Position numbers and translations under genes: made by a program
Origin: Myxococcota bacterium
Lineage (GTDB): Bacteria; Myxococcota_A; UBA9160; UBA4427
Length of the DNA stretch: 64,000 nt
Direction of reading: 5' to 3'
Assembly: GCA_029243605.1 (NCBI GenBank)
Contig: JAQWRT010000045.1
Coordinates: 86,629 to 150,628, forward strand
Shown: one piece after another, positions 17,555 to 25,963 of the stretch
Layout of the letters: each line of letters starts with the position of its first letter
Numbering within the stretch: the stretch's first letter is position 1
The notes under the pieces: model-generated
The model's input: the letters and a program-made list of their open reading frames with translations, nothing else
Told to the model about the DNA's origin: nothing
Database searches by the model: none

Positions 17555-18736
17555 CTAGCTTCCCCCCAACACTCCGCGTGCCCGCAACGCTTCGATCCTC
17601 TTGGTGTCTACGCCTAATTCGGCCAGGACATCTTCTGTGTGCTGCCCCAGAGTCGGAGCGGGGCGAGAGATTTCCGAAGGTGTTCCATCCATTTGCTCCG
17701 CCGGCCTCGGCTGACGAACCAGCCCCGCGACGGGGTGCTCCTGCTCAACGATGATTCCATTGGCTTGCACCTGCGGGTGCAGGTGAACGTCATCCCGCCT
17801 CAAAACCGGCGCGCATGGAACGTCTTCCCGATCAAGAGCCTCGAGCCAATCCTGCGTCGTTCGAGTCTTGAGGACTTCGGCCATCAGGTCGAGACGCTCT
17901 TTCGCATGGGTCACCAGCCCTGCAGTATTCTGGAATCGTGGGTCTTCCAACCACTCGGTGCGTTCCGCAGCGCGGCAAAAGGCCTGCCACTCTCGATGGG
18001 CAACGGTGGAAGCGATGATATATCCATCGGCGGTGTCGTAGACCAGATCTCGGCGGGCTACGGGTTTGGTCTTGGGGACATCCGGAGATATAAAAGTGTG
18101 ATAGGCCATCGCTTCGGGCCACACGAAAGCCAACACCGCGTCCAGCATCGAGAGACGAATATGCTGCCCTTCGCCCGTGCGCTCCCGAGCCAGAAGTGCT
18201 GCGGTGATGCTCTGGGCTGCGGTCAGTGCCGTGACCTTGTCGGGCACAATGACGCGCACCAGCTTGGGTCGGTCGCCCTCCCCCGACTGAATATCGGTCA
18301 GGGTCGACATTCCCTGAATCAGAGGGTCATAAACGCGCTTATGGCTATAGGGGCCCTCTTCCCCAAAGCCGCTGATGGACACATAGATCAGTCTGGGATT
18401 GATGGCCCGAAGCTCCTTCTCTCCGATTCCCATCCGTTCCGCAATCCCGGGGCGACTGTTCTGAATGAAGACGTCCGCCCCGGCCACCATATCGCGCAAG
18501 AGAGCGAGCCCATCCTCGTCCTTCAAGTCGAGAACAACCGATCGCTTGCTTCGATTCGTTGTCGTAAAGGTCGGCGACAAGCCATTAATGCCGCCCATAT
18601 GGCGGAGAATATCCCCCGAAGGCGGCTCGACCTTGATGACGTCGGCGCCCTGGTCCGCGAGGATTCTCGTGGCGAGCGGGCCGGAGATCACCTGGGTAAC
18701 GTCGATGATGCGAAAGCCCTGTAAGGCACCCGGCAT
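17555..18736 (-). CDS. Class III CoA-transferase (CaiB/BaiF family)
   Basis: A 393-residue cytoplasmic enzyme of normal family length. The Rossmann half starts GFRIIDVTQVISGPLATRIL with DQGADVIKVEPP, and NRSKRSVVLDLK follows. Asp166 in VPDKVTAL aligns with the Asp169 that forms the acyl anhydride in formyl-CoA transferase, so the enzyme should be active. It moves CoA between an acyl-CoA donor and a carboxylic acid. The ATG at 18736 follows GAAAGGGAT and starts the fold directly; the ATG at 18766 is less likely. The GST gene is two bases downstream. The acyl substrate is unknown. Confidence 0.9.
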   Translation of the reverse strand: MPGALQGFRIIDVTQVISGPLATRILADQGADVIKVEPPSGDILRHMGGINGLSPTFTTTNRSKRSVVLDLKDEDGLALLRDMVAGADVFIQNSRPGIAERMGIGEKELRAINPRLIYVSISGFGEEGPYSHKRVYDPLIQGMSTLTDIQSGEGDRPKLVRVIVPDKVTALTAAQSITAALLARERTGEGQHIRLSMLDAVLAFVWPEAMAYHTFISPDVPKTKPVARRDLVYDTADGYIIASTVAHREWQAFCRAAERTEWLEDPRFQNTAGLVTHAKERLDLMAEVLKTRTTQDWLEALDREDVPCAPVLRRDDVHLHPQVQANGIIVEQEHPVAGLVRQPRPAEQMDGTPSEISRPAPTLGQHTEDVLAELGVDTKRIEALRARGVLGGS

Positions 18737-18826
18737 GATAGATCCCTTTCGATAGCTGACGCCCAACCAATTCTAGTCGGACTCACCGGCGAATGCCCGA
18801 TGCTCTCCAAACCAGGCTGGGGAAAG

Positions 18827-20095
18827 CTAACCCGCCGAAAGGCCTATGGAAGCGAGTTGGGTTCCGAAGGCCAGCAGCAGTCCCCCGCTGATCACGCCAA
18901 CCACCAGCGCGGCCACGAGACCCGCCGCCAAAGGCCTCAGACCCAGGCCGCGCAGCCGGGAGAGTTGCGTCCCCAGTCCAACCGACGCCATGGCAACCGT
19001 GAGGCACCAGGCCGAAAGCGTCGAAGCGGTCTCGATGAGGCCCTGCCATTGCTCGGCAGAGATGAGGCCGCCCCACGGAACTTCTCCCATATCGCCAAGG
19101 CTTCTCAGGCAGGCCATACCGATAAACCCGAGTACGAACACGGGAATCAGATCGCGATAGGGAACCCCGGGCTTGCCTTCGGCGCTGGACTCACCCCGCT
19201 GGTAGGCAAGGGCCATCAGCGGGATCACGGCGATCATAAAGATATTGCGGACTAGCTTGGTCACCGTTGCGATATCCAGGACTTCCGGGGCCGCGAATTG
19301 TTGTCCGTAGAGGAGCCCCGCACCTGCCACCTGTGCGGTGTCATGAATCGCGGTCCCCAGGAAGAGCCCCGCCTGAAAGCTGTCACCCCCGAAAAGCGCA
19401 TGCGCGACGAAGGGGTAGACGATCAAGGCAACCAGACCGAAAACCGTAATCGTTCCCACTGCGTAGGCAATCTCATCTTCGCTTGCCTTAATCACCGGAC
19501 CGGTCGCCACAATCGCCGTATTTCCACAGATTGCTGTCCCGACGGCGACGAGAACCCCCAATCGACTCGGAAGCGAGAGCGCCCGGCTGACCCAGCTGAC
19601 AATGGCCAGAGCAGAGACGATGCAAGCAATGATGATGGGCAGTGCGGCTAGACCGATACTGCCCACCCCAGCGAGGCTCAGCCGGATCCCGAGGAGTGCG
19701 ACGCCGATGCGCAGGACCTTCTTCAAACAAAGTTGCAGGCCGGATTCGTAAACCGAGGGCAGCCCAAGCGTGTTGCGAATGACCAGCCCACCCAGGATGG
19801 CGATCAAGATCGGCGAAATGGGAGACTTCTCAAGGCCCAATAGGCCGCCTCCCAGCCAGCCTGAAACCCAGCGCCCGACCACCGCGAGCAGAAATGCTAG
19901 GAGAAGCCCAGGTGCGATTCTTCCCATGGCTTCGAGCCGTGAATGGCCCGAAGCGCGCCAGCCTTCACGAGCCGCGCGCTCGGCGGGAGTCTCGGCCAGA
20001 TCGACGAAATCAGGAACGCCCTCCATGCTCCCTACAAACCGGAAGAGATCCGGGTTCGCATAAGGGTCGCTTGAGGGGGGGATGGCGCCGGTCAT
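18827..20095 (-). CDS. YeiH/UPF0324 family membrane transporter, putative sulfate exporter
   Basis: A 422-residue protein. About 80 N-terminal residues are hydrophilic (TPAERAAREGWRASG region), then roughly 10-11 membrane helices follow. GTAICGNTAIVATGPVI and GTAIHDTAQVAGAG are diagnostic for the Cons_hypoth698/YeiH family; members have been linked to sulfonate or sulfate efflux but most are untested. The extended N-terminal region is longer than in E. coli YeiH. The ATG at 20095 is chosen; an upstream start at 20128 is possible. It stands alone on the minus strand, divergent from xth. Confidence 0.85.
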   Translation of the reverse strand: MTGAIPPSSDPYANPDLFRFVGSMEGVPDFVDLAETPAERAAREGWRASGHSRLEAMGRIAPGLLLAFLLAVVGRWVSGWLGGGLLGLEKSPISPILIAILGGLVIRNTLGLPSVYESGLQLCLKKVLRIGVALLGIRLSLAGVGSIGLAALPIIIACIVSALAIVSWVSRALSLPSRLGVLVAVGTAICGNTAIVATGPVIKASEDEIAYAVGTITVFGLVALIVYPFVAHALFGGDSFQAGLFLGTAIHDTAQVAGAGLLYGQQFAAPEVLDIATVTKLVRNIFMIAVIPLMALAYQRGESSAEGKPGVPYRDLIPVFVLGFIGMACLRSLGDMGEVPWGGLISAEQWQGLIETASTLSAWCLTVAMASVGLGTQLSRLRGLGLRPLAAGLVAALVVGVISGGLLLAFGTQLASIGLSAG

Positions 20096-20378
20096 ACTGA
20101 CATGATGCCACAATCCGGAACGATCCAACCATCCCCCGCTCGGATTAAGCTTCTCCGTTGCCTCCGAGCCGGCAGGATACGAGTTCGGAGTGCTTGCCGA
20201 AATGTCTCATCTCCGCTGAAGGCACTCTCTCGCTGATACCGAATCTCGGGGCGATCGAGGGATGACTCCATGGCTTGGGGCAAGTCCACTTCTGCTTGGC
20301 GAATCGCTACATTTCCTCAAAGCCAACCGGTGATCCAATTGCCGAAGGCAGAAACCCACGGCCTGCAGGGAAATACTC

Positions 20379-21152
20379 ATGAAAATTGCCACTTGGAATA
20401 TCAACGGACTGCGAGCCAGGCTCGATTTCGTGCTCGCATGGCTGAACGAACGCCAGCCCGACATCGTCGGGCTCCAGGAACTCAAGATGACCGATGACCA
20501 ATTCCCCTCTTCTGCCTTTGAGGAGGTCGGCTATCACGCGGTTAGCCACGGCCAAAAAGCGTGGAACGGCGTAGCGATCCTGAGTCGCGATGCGCCGGAG
20601 ATCAGCGCCCAGGGGCTTCCAGGCCAAGGGGATTTCGGCGCCCGCCTGATTAGCGCCCGGGTTTCGGGGATCGAGTTCAGCACGGTTTACTGCCCGAACG
20701 GCAAGAACCTCGACCACGCGGACTACACGCGAAAGCTTGACTGGTACCAGAGCCTGAGCGACTACCTCGAACAAGAGCATAATACGAGCTCTGATTTCGT
20801 CCTCTGCGGTGATTTCAATATCTGCCCGGCGGCTCTGGACGGTTGGCAGGGCGAGAGCGCGAGCGGGGCGCTTTTTCACACAGATGCCGAACGTGCGCGA
20901 CTTCAAGCCGTGACGGACTGGGGGCTAAGCGATCTTTTTCGGCAGAAATACCCCGCCGAAAAGGCTTTCTCGTGGTGGGATTATCGCGGGGGATCTTTCC
21001 ACCGGGGCCACGGACTCCGCATTGATTTCCTACTCGGTACCCAGAGCATTATAAACCGGCTAGAAGACGTCAGCATCGATCGCGAATGGCGCAAGAAGAA
21101 GAACGACATGACGGCATCGGATCATGCCCCGGTCATCGCAACCCTGAGATAA
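20379..21152 (+). CDS. xth: Exodeoxyribonuclease III (AP endonuclease)
   Basis: A 257-residue DNA-repair enzyme that cleaves DNA at abasic sites and removes 3' blocking groups. The EEP fold is complete: ATWNINGLRARL at the N-terminus, catalytic Glu34 in LQELKMTDDQFP, NVYC-like FSTVYCPNGKNLD, CGDFNICP with the catalytic Asp/Asn, and the terminal SDHAPV with catalytic Asp-His. The ATG at 20379 follows GCAGGGA. The gene stands alone and converges on the deacetylase gene seven bases away. Family assignment is firm; distinguishing ExoA from XthA subtypes is not possible here. Confidence 0.94.
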   Translation: MKIATWNINGLRARLDFVLAWLNERQPDIVGLQELKMTDDQFPSSAFEEVGYHAVSHGQKAWNGVAILSRDAPEISAQGLPGQGDFGARLISARVSGIEFSTVYCPNGKNLDHADYTRKLDWYQSLSDYLEQEHNTSSDFVLCGDFNICPAALDGWQGESASGALFHTDAERARLQAVTDWGLSDLFRQKYPAEKAFSWWDYRGGSFHRGHGLRIDFLLGTQSIINRLEDVSIDREWRKKKNDMTASDHAPVIATLR

Positions 21153-21158
21153 CCGAAC

Positions 21159-21992
21159 TCAGCTCGGCGTTGGCCGCCATACCTGGGTATAGGTCTGGAA
21201 CTCGACCTGCCCTGCCCTCTTCGCCATCTCCACGAGTTCCTCGATGGCCTGACGAACGGTCCCACCCCCGACGTTTTTTCTTTCAAATGCGTGGTAGTGG
21301 GTCGCAAGAACGAAGAGTCCGCCCACCCCATGACAAAGCTCGAAAGTACGCTCGAGCTTCTTCAGATCGGTTTCGGGCCCCACCGTCTGGTAGGGTGCCT
21401 GCTTGAAACCTGCGAAGGACTGAACTTCGAAGGGGGAGTATCCGCCCCACTTCCGTCTCAGGGCATAACTCCCGGCAAGGGCAAAATCCGCGAGAGCCGA
21501 GGGGGATCTTGGAAAACCAAGAAGTCGCCCATAGGGTTGGTTGTTCACGACGTTCATACCCGCGGACGCGACCGCCCTAAAACCCTCGAGCCCCATTGTA
21601 TTATTAGGCGGAACGAAAGTCGCCACCTCGCAACCCAGAACCGATTCGAGGTATGCCCGGCCATGGCGAGTCTTTTTTTCAAGGTCATCGCCGGCGACGT
21701 ACTCGGGCTTGCCCAGGGGCCGGGTGTGGTTGTACCCATGCATGGCAATATGAACTTTTCCCGCTCGAATCAACTCGCGCAGAAAACGGACGAGGGGTTG
21801 GTTGTCTTCCAGAGGGATTGGCTCTTCTCCTCCAAAATGCGCCTCGGGAACCCCGAGACCCGTGCCCGGAATCCGAAAAGGTGTCACGGATAATCCCACC
21901 GGAATCGAGTCCCAGACCCCGCCCCAACACGCCTCCAACTCATCGGGGAGGGTCATCGCCGAAGGATCATCGTCGCGAATCACGAACCTCAT
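21159..21992 (-). CDS. Polysaccharide deacetylase-like protein (DUF2334 type)
   Basis: A 277-residue soluble protein with an NodB/carbohydrate-esterase 4-like beta/alpha fold. FVIRDDDPS (Asp7-Asp9) supplies the first metal Asp, and HIAMHGYNH (His85 and His89) the HxxxH pair. FVPPNNTMG and VLATHYHAF correspond to later active-site strands. Enzymes of this kind remove acetyl groups from amino-sugars, or act as divergent hydrolases. No signal peptide is visible, so it may act in the cytoplasm or on lipid-linked intermediates. It is the last gene of the minus-strand glycan set (ligase, sulfotransferase, epimerase, deacetylase), with a 45-base gap to the epimerase gene. Confidence 0.75.
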   Translation of the reverse strand: MRFVIRDDDPSAMTLPDELEACWGGVWDSIPVGLSVTPFRIPGTGLGVPEAHFGGEEPIPLEDNQPLVRFLRELIRAGKVHIAMHGYNHTRPLGKPEYVAGDDLEKKTRHGRAYLESVLGCEVATFVPPNNTMGLEGFRAVASAGMNVVNNQPYGRLLGFPRSPSALADFALAGSYALRRKWGGYSPFEVQSFAGFKQAPYQTVGPETDLKKLERTFELCHGVGGLFVLATHYHAFERKNVGGGTVRQAIEELVEMAKRAGQVEFQTYTQVWRPTPS

Positions 21993-22037
21993 CGTTCCCC
22001 CAGGAGCCGCCGGGTCTCTTCCCCGCTCTGGCCCCGG

Positions 22038-23045
22038 CTAGACCCCGTAGTAATCCCGATACCACTCGACGAACCTTGCAATTCCCACTTCGACCGAAGT
22101 CGAGGGTTTATACCCCACGTCTTCGACCAGAGCATCGACGTCGGCGTAGGTGTCGGGAACATCGCCCGGTTGCAAGGGGAGAAGATTCCTCTCGGCCTTG
22201 AGTCCGAGATTTTCCTCGATCAACTCGATAAAGCGAAGCAGCTCGACGGGATTATTACTCCCGATATTGTAGAGCCGATAGGGGGCCTGGCTTGTCGCCG
22301 AATCGGGCCGATCGCTGGACCAGTCCTGATCGGGAGAGGCCACTCGATCGAGAGTTCTTACGACGCCCTCGACAATATCGTCGATATAGGTGAAATCACG
22401 ACGATGATTCCCGTAATTGAAGACGTCAATCGGTTCACCAGCAAGAATTTTCTGGGTAAACAGGAACAACGACATATCGGGGCGACCCCACGGACCGTAC
22501 ACGGTAAAGAAGCGAAGCCCGGTCGTGGGAAGCCCAAACAAGTGGCTGTAGGTGTGCGCCATCAACTCGTTCGCCTTCTTGGAGGCGGCGTATAGGCTGA
22601 TGGGATGGTCGACATTATCGTGCACTGAAAAGGGCACCTTCGTATTGGCACCATAAACCGAACTGCTCGATGCATAGACGAGGTGTTCCACTTCGTTATG
22701 CCTGCATGCTTCGAGAATGTTTACGAATCCGACCAGATTGGCGGAAACGTAGGCCTGGGGATTCTCAAGGGAGTATCGAACGCCCGCTTGGGCGGCAAGG
22801 TTCACCACCCGTTCAGGTCGATGTTCGGAGAAGGCCCGAAAAACCTCGTCGGCGTTCTCGATATCGAAGCGAAGATCCACGAATCCTGGATACCCGGAAA
22901 GGCGTTCCAGTCGCGATCGTTTGAGTTCCACATCGTAATAGTCGTTGAGATTGTCGATTCCAACGACCTCGTCGCCCCGCTCGAGCAGGTACTGGGCCAG
23001 GGCGGATCCGATGAAGCCTGCCGTCCCCGTTACAAGAACCTTCAT
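22038..23045 (-). CDS. UDP-glucuronate 4-epimerase
   Basis: A 335-residue extended SDR that interconverts UDP-glucuronate and UDP-galacturonate, a precursor for acidic surface glycans. The NAD site is GTAGFIGS (residues 7-14). The catalytic pair is Tyr152 and Lys156 in YAASKK, preceded by [24 protein letters not shown] and [14 protein letters not shown] are specific to the UDP-glucuronate 4-epimerase group within the family. Its start overlaps the stop of the sulfotransferase gene by four bases (ATGA), indicating translational coupling. Substrate specificity is inferred from these signatures. Confidence 0.9.
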   Translation of the reverse strand: MKVLVTGTAGFIGSALAQYLLERGDEVVGIDNLNDYYDVELKRSRLERLSGYPGFVDLRFDIENADEVFRAFSEHRPERVVNLAAQAGVRYSLENPQAYVSANLVGFVNILEACRHNEVEHLVYASSSSVYGANTKVPFSVHDNVDHPISLYAASKKANELMAHTYSHLFGLPTTGLRFFTVYGPWGRPDMSLFLFTQKILAGEPIDVFNYGNHRRDFTYIDDIVEGVVRTLDRVASPDQDWSSDRPDSATSQAPYRLYNIGSNNPVELLRFIELIEENLGLKAERNLLPLQPGDVPDTYADVDALVEDVGYKPSTSVEVGIARFVEWYRDYYGV

Positions 23046-23785
23046 TTCTTATGCAATGCCTCCAATTTCCGGAAGGTCCGAGATGGTCTCTCGCCTGAGC
23101 AGAGCCCCATGACTCGATCGAGAAGGGTAAAGAGAAAGTAGTGAGCGTGGGCACGGTGCTGAGATGCGTTGCGAATGTCGACCAGAGTTTCCCCGATGAA
23201 TTCCTGGAGTCTTAAAAAATCGGAGTTGCTGGACATCAAGTCTTCGTATCGAATCAGAAGAGCATCTAACTCGGATTTTTCGACGGCCCTCATCATACCC
23301 TGATTGTAGATCGACCAGGCCCGGAGAGCACGCCAAGCGACCCTGAGATCGCGAAGGGGACGCCGACGAAACGGACGACGGTAATGATTAACGACCTCGA
23401 CTGGATTCCGGTAGACACCAATCACCCGGTGCGGAGGAAGCACCTCTTTCCACTGCTGATACGTCAAGCACGTAAGCGGCTCCTTGAACCCCCAAGGCCC
23501 ACCGCCAGCTTCCAAGGCATCGACCATCCCGCGCATTGCTTTTTCCTGGGCGGAAGGGAGAGGGCGGACAATTTCCTGGAAGTGATCGAGGCTGAAATAA
23601 TCTTCCTCGCGGCAGCCGATCAAATCCAAATTGATGACGAAGGCTTCCCGGCGCTCCCATTGGTTGCCCTGGTCGTAGCTTTTTCCGTTCTCGAAGTCAT
23701 CGCCCATATCGATTCCGGAGCGATGGAGAAGCTGGGACACAAGCGTTGTCCCCGATTTGTGCATGCCAAGGATGACGTAAATCAT
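23042..23785 (-). CDS. Sulfotransferase family protein
   Basis: A 247-residue protein that should transfer sulfate from PAPS to a carbohydrate or related acceptor. [14 protein letters not shown] (from residue 7) is the 5'-phosphosulfate-binding loop, and [16 protein letters not shown] carries the 3'-phosphate-binding Arg. There is no signal peptide, so it probably acts in the cytoplasm on nucleotide- or lipid-linked sugar, or on a small molecule. The ATG at 23785 places the PSB loop directly at the N-terminus as in relatives; the frame extends upstream without a good ribosome site. It overlaps the UDP-glucuronate 4-epimerase gene by four bases. Confidence 0.85.
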   Translation of the reverse strand: MIYVILGMHKSGTTLVSQLLHRSGIDMGDDFENGKSYDQGNQWERREAFVINLDLIGCREEDYFSLDHFQEIVRPLPSAQEKAMRGMVDALEAGGGPWGFKEPLTCLTYQQWKEVLPPHRVIGVYRNPVEVVNHYRRPFRRRPLRDLRVAWRALRAWSIYNQGMMRAVEKSELDALLIRYEDLMSSNSDFLRLQEFIGETLVDIRNASQHRAHAHYFLFTLLDRVMGLCSGERPSRTFRKLEALHKK

Positions 23786-23873
23786 GAGAGGAGGAACGCC
23801 TCGAAAAAATTCCCGTCTCCCAGCCCATCCCGTGAGAGCGACCGAGGGGAGCGACCGAGAGAACCCCACACCG

Positions 23874-25118
23874 TCAAGCCGGAGCTCCTGGGCCGGTCAG
23901 GGAATCCTTGGAGTCATGCTCCTCAAAGAACGTCCCCACGAGAATCCCAGCGAAGAAGACAGCGTAAACCGGCAACTGCTGAATCGTATGGGAGAAGAAA
24001 CTGTAGTAGAGAATCTGCGTGGTAATCAGAATCGGCGTCCAGCTCTTCTGGATACCGAAGCGAAAGCAGCGAAAAAAGGCGTTCCCGATTAGAAATAGGT
24101 AGATGAGAAGGCCCCCGACGCCGTACTCAACAGCAGTTTCAAGGAAGGCATTGTGCGAAAAAATCCCGTAGAAACGAGGGGCTCCGATTCCTTTGCCGGA
24201 CCAGAAGTTGTCCAGGAACTGAGAGAGGGCAAACTCGAATCTCACAACCCTTCCCTGAGCAGACCCGTCGTCGAAATCCAGAGTCAGAAGCGATTGAAGG
24301 CGCCAAGCTTCCGCCGTATCAATGTCAATCAGCAAAGGGGTTATCAGGACCAACCCGACGATGAAGACAAGCCCTATCAGCCCAACACCGAAACGGGCGA
24401 AACCCGGTAGAGTGCCCGGCCCCCTTGGAAGCAGGAGGTAGGCGGCGAGGAGAAAAACGGCAAAGATCATGCCCGAACGACTCTGGGTAGAGATGATGGC
24501 GAGAACAGAAATGCCCACCACGAGCAGTCCCTTAAAGCTCTGCTTCGTGACGTCGACCGCCAGTAGGAGCAGCGCACCAATGGCCGCCGCCGATGTATTC
24601 GCATCCGCGTAGAGGCCGGAGGTTCGACCCGTCTCCTCAGAGCGGTTGTAAGGATTTTCAAAAACGAGATCCGCGAAGCTGAGCAGCACCGCTGTCGCCA
24701 GGGCTATTCGCGCGGCCGCCCGTAAGGTCTCGGCGCCCCGGGGTGCCGAGAGGAGAACGGCCGAGCCCGCAAACGCGGCGAAGATCGTGGTGCGAAGGGT
24801 CGCCGAGGACCAAGCGAACGGGTTGGCGGACCCTCCGGAGAAATAGAGCAAGAGCGGGATCAGCATGGTCAGAGCCCAGACCCAGAAGATGGGCTTCAAG
24901 GCGACCTCGGCCAACTGGAAGGGGCGAGCCATGGCGAAGTAGAGGAGAAAGACGCCAACCACCAGATAAAAACTGGGGATGGGCAGGTAGTCATCGGCCA
25001 CCACATAAAAGCCGGTCAAAAAATAGACGAACCAAGCGCTCTCGAAGGCACCCACCAGGCCTCGGCCCTGGGCGCCACCCTCCGACAACACCGATTCTGA
25101 TGGGAAGGCTTCAGCCAA
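23874..25118 (-). CDS. O-antigen ligase/polymerase-like membrane protein
   Basis: A 414-residue protein with about 12 membrane helices. AIISTQSRSGMIFAVF is the conserved helix of the Wzy_C/O-antigen ligase family, with its Arg. A long periplasmic loop (residues about 255-325) ends at GAPRFYGIFSHNAFLETAVEYG, where the SHN(x)FLE motif supplies the catalytic-type His. The protein would polymerise or ligate undecaprenyl-linked glycan at the outer face of the inner membrane. The only start that keeps helix 1 is a TTG at 25118, behind GGATGGAGAG. It is the first gene of the minus-strand glycan operon. Confidence 0.82.
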   Translation of the reverse strand: MAEAFPSESVLSEGGAQGRGLVGAFESAWFVYFLTGFYVVADDYLPIPSFYLVVGVFLLYFAMARPFQLAEVALKPIFWVWALTMLIPLLLYFSGGSANPFAWSSATLRTTIFAAFAGSAVLLSAPRGAETLRAAARIALATAVLLSFADLVFENPYNRSEETGRTSGLYADANTSAAAIGALLLLAVDVTKQSFKGLLVVGISVLAIISTQSRSGMIFAVFLLAAYLLLPRGPGTLPGFARFGVGLIGLVFIVGLVLITPLLIDIDTAEAWRLQSLLTLDFDDGSAQGRVVRFEFALSQFLDNFWSGKGIGAPRFYGIFSHNAFLETAVEYGVGGLLIYLFLIGNAFFRCFRFGIQKSWTPILITTQILYYSFFSHTIQQLPVYAVFFAGILVGTFFEEHDSKDSLTGPGAPA

Positions 25119-25431
25119 ACCCGCTCTCCATCCCAGAGGCGCTGAGGCCCCCTATTCCCGTTTTCGCCCAGGCCCACCGGGGCCGCTGATCACCCAGAAC
25201 AAAACGGCCATAAGACGCCGAAACTGAAGCCGTTTCTGCATACCGGCGCCCTGCCCTTCGGCCGCATGGACCCCCTCGCCATTGCCCCCTCGGGGCCACC
25301 CTCGGGCCCGAGGCTAGCAAAGCCCGGCGGCGGCAACCCTCCGCGCCTACCCCGGCGAGCTGGCCGAGGGCGTGCCCAAGGCCCGGTACGAGGTCAGCAG
25401 GGAGGGGGCGTGGGCGAGTGCTTTGGGGGCG
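25119..25431. other. GC-rich intergenic gap; one 14-bp palindrome
   Basis: About 310 bases with no supported gene. CCTCGGGCCCGAGG at 25300-25313 is a perfect palindrome, but in such GC-rich sequence it may be chance. The region must contain the promoter of the ligase-sulfotransferase-epimerase operon. I see no RNA gene. Confidence 0.4.
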
Positions 25432-25743
25432 CTAAATCCTGCCCAGGGGACGCTCGAAGGTGTTTTCGTAGGGGGTCTCGACCAGAACTTCCCGAGCCGT
25501 CCCCACCTGCTCCACCGCGATGGTGATGGGGAGGGAGACCACGAAGAAGCCAGCACCCGCCACGGTGGAAAGCACTCCGAGGGGGCGCAAGAGGGCCGCA
25601 TCCACGACCTTGGAGGTCATATCGGGGCCCGGAGCTTCGGCGCTCGCGGAACTCGTCGCCGATCCAGAGAGGCCCACCGCTAGGGTGGCGGCAAGAAAAC
25701 AGCGGGCGGTACGCCTCTTGGTCATGGCACGCATTCGTCGCAT
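25432..25743 (-). CDS. Small secreted/membrane protein of unknown function
   Basis: A 103-residue protein. Residues 1-36 form a signal peptide with a basic start (MRRMRAMTKRR) and an Ala-rich cleavage region (SASA). Residues 55-80 form a hydrophobic segment (LSTVAGAGFFVVSLPITIAV), followed by a short conserved-looking tail, ENTFERPLGRI. Similar small proteins with a 'RP(L/V)G ... VVSLP ... F(E/K)RPLG' pattern occur in many proteobacteria without known role. The ATG at 25743 follows GAGGATAGG. Three in-frame ATGs lie close together, so the exact start is uncertain. Confidence 0.65.
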   Translation of the reverse strand: MRRMRAMTKRRTARCFLAATLAVGLSGSATSSASAEAPGPDMTSKVVDAALLRPLGVLSTVAGAGFFVVSLPITIAVEQVGTAREVLVETPYENTFERPLGRI

Positions 25744-25873
25744 CGAACCTATCCTCCACGAGCGTTTCGCTCATTGCTCATTCGACCCGAAGCTAGCTCA
25801 AGACAAGACGCCGGGGAATCGGGTGGGCCGCGCCCAAGGAGCCAGACGCACACACCGGGCGCACAACCCGGGC

Positions 25874-25915
25874 CCAGAAAAGAGAAACGCCGCCTGACCC
25901 AAAGGCCAGGCGGCG
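25874..25915 (-). terminator. Rho-independent terminator after the surface-protein gene
   Basis: CGCCGCCTG (25888-25896) and CAGGCGGCG (25907-25915) form a perfect 9-bp GC-rich stem with a 10-base loop. On the minus strand the hairpin is followed by TTTCTCTTTTCT. It lies 48 bases past the stop of the 459-residue secreted protein gene and is the best terminator in the window. Confidence 0.85.
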
Positions 25916-25963
25916 ACTCCGCTCATAGGAGCATACTCTCTGTCTAACGATGGAACTGAAGCT

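Noticed and set aside
17639..18724. A 361-codon open frame on the plus strand
   Set aside because: It is the antisense of the well-supported CoA-transferase gene and shows no recognisable domain.
25300..25313. Perfect 14-bp palindrome CCTCGGGCCCGAGG
   Set aside because: Too GC-rich to stand out from background here, with no T-run to make it a terminator and no regulator beside it.
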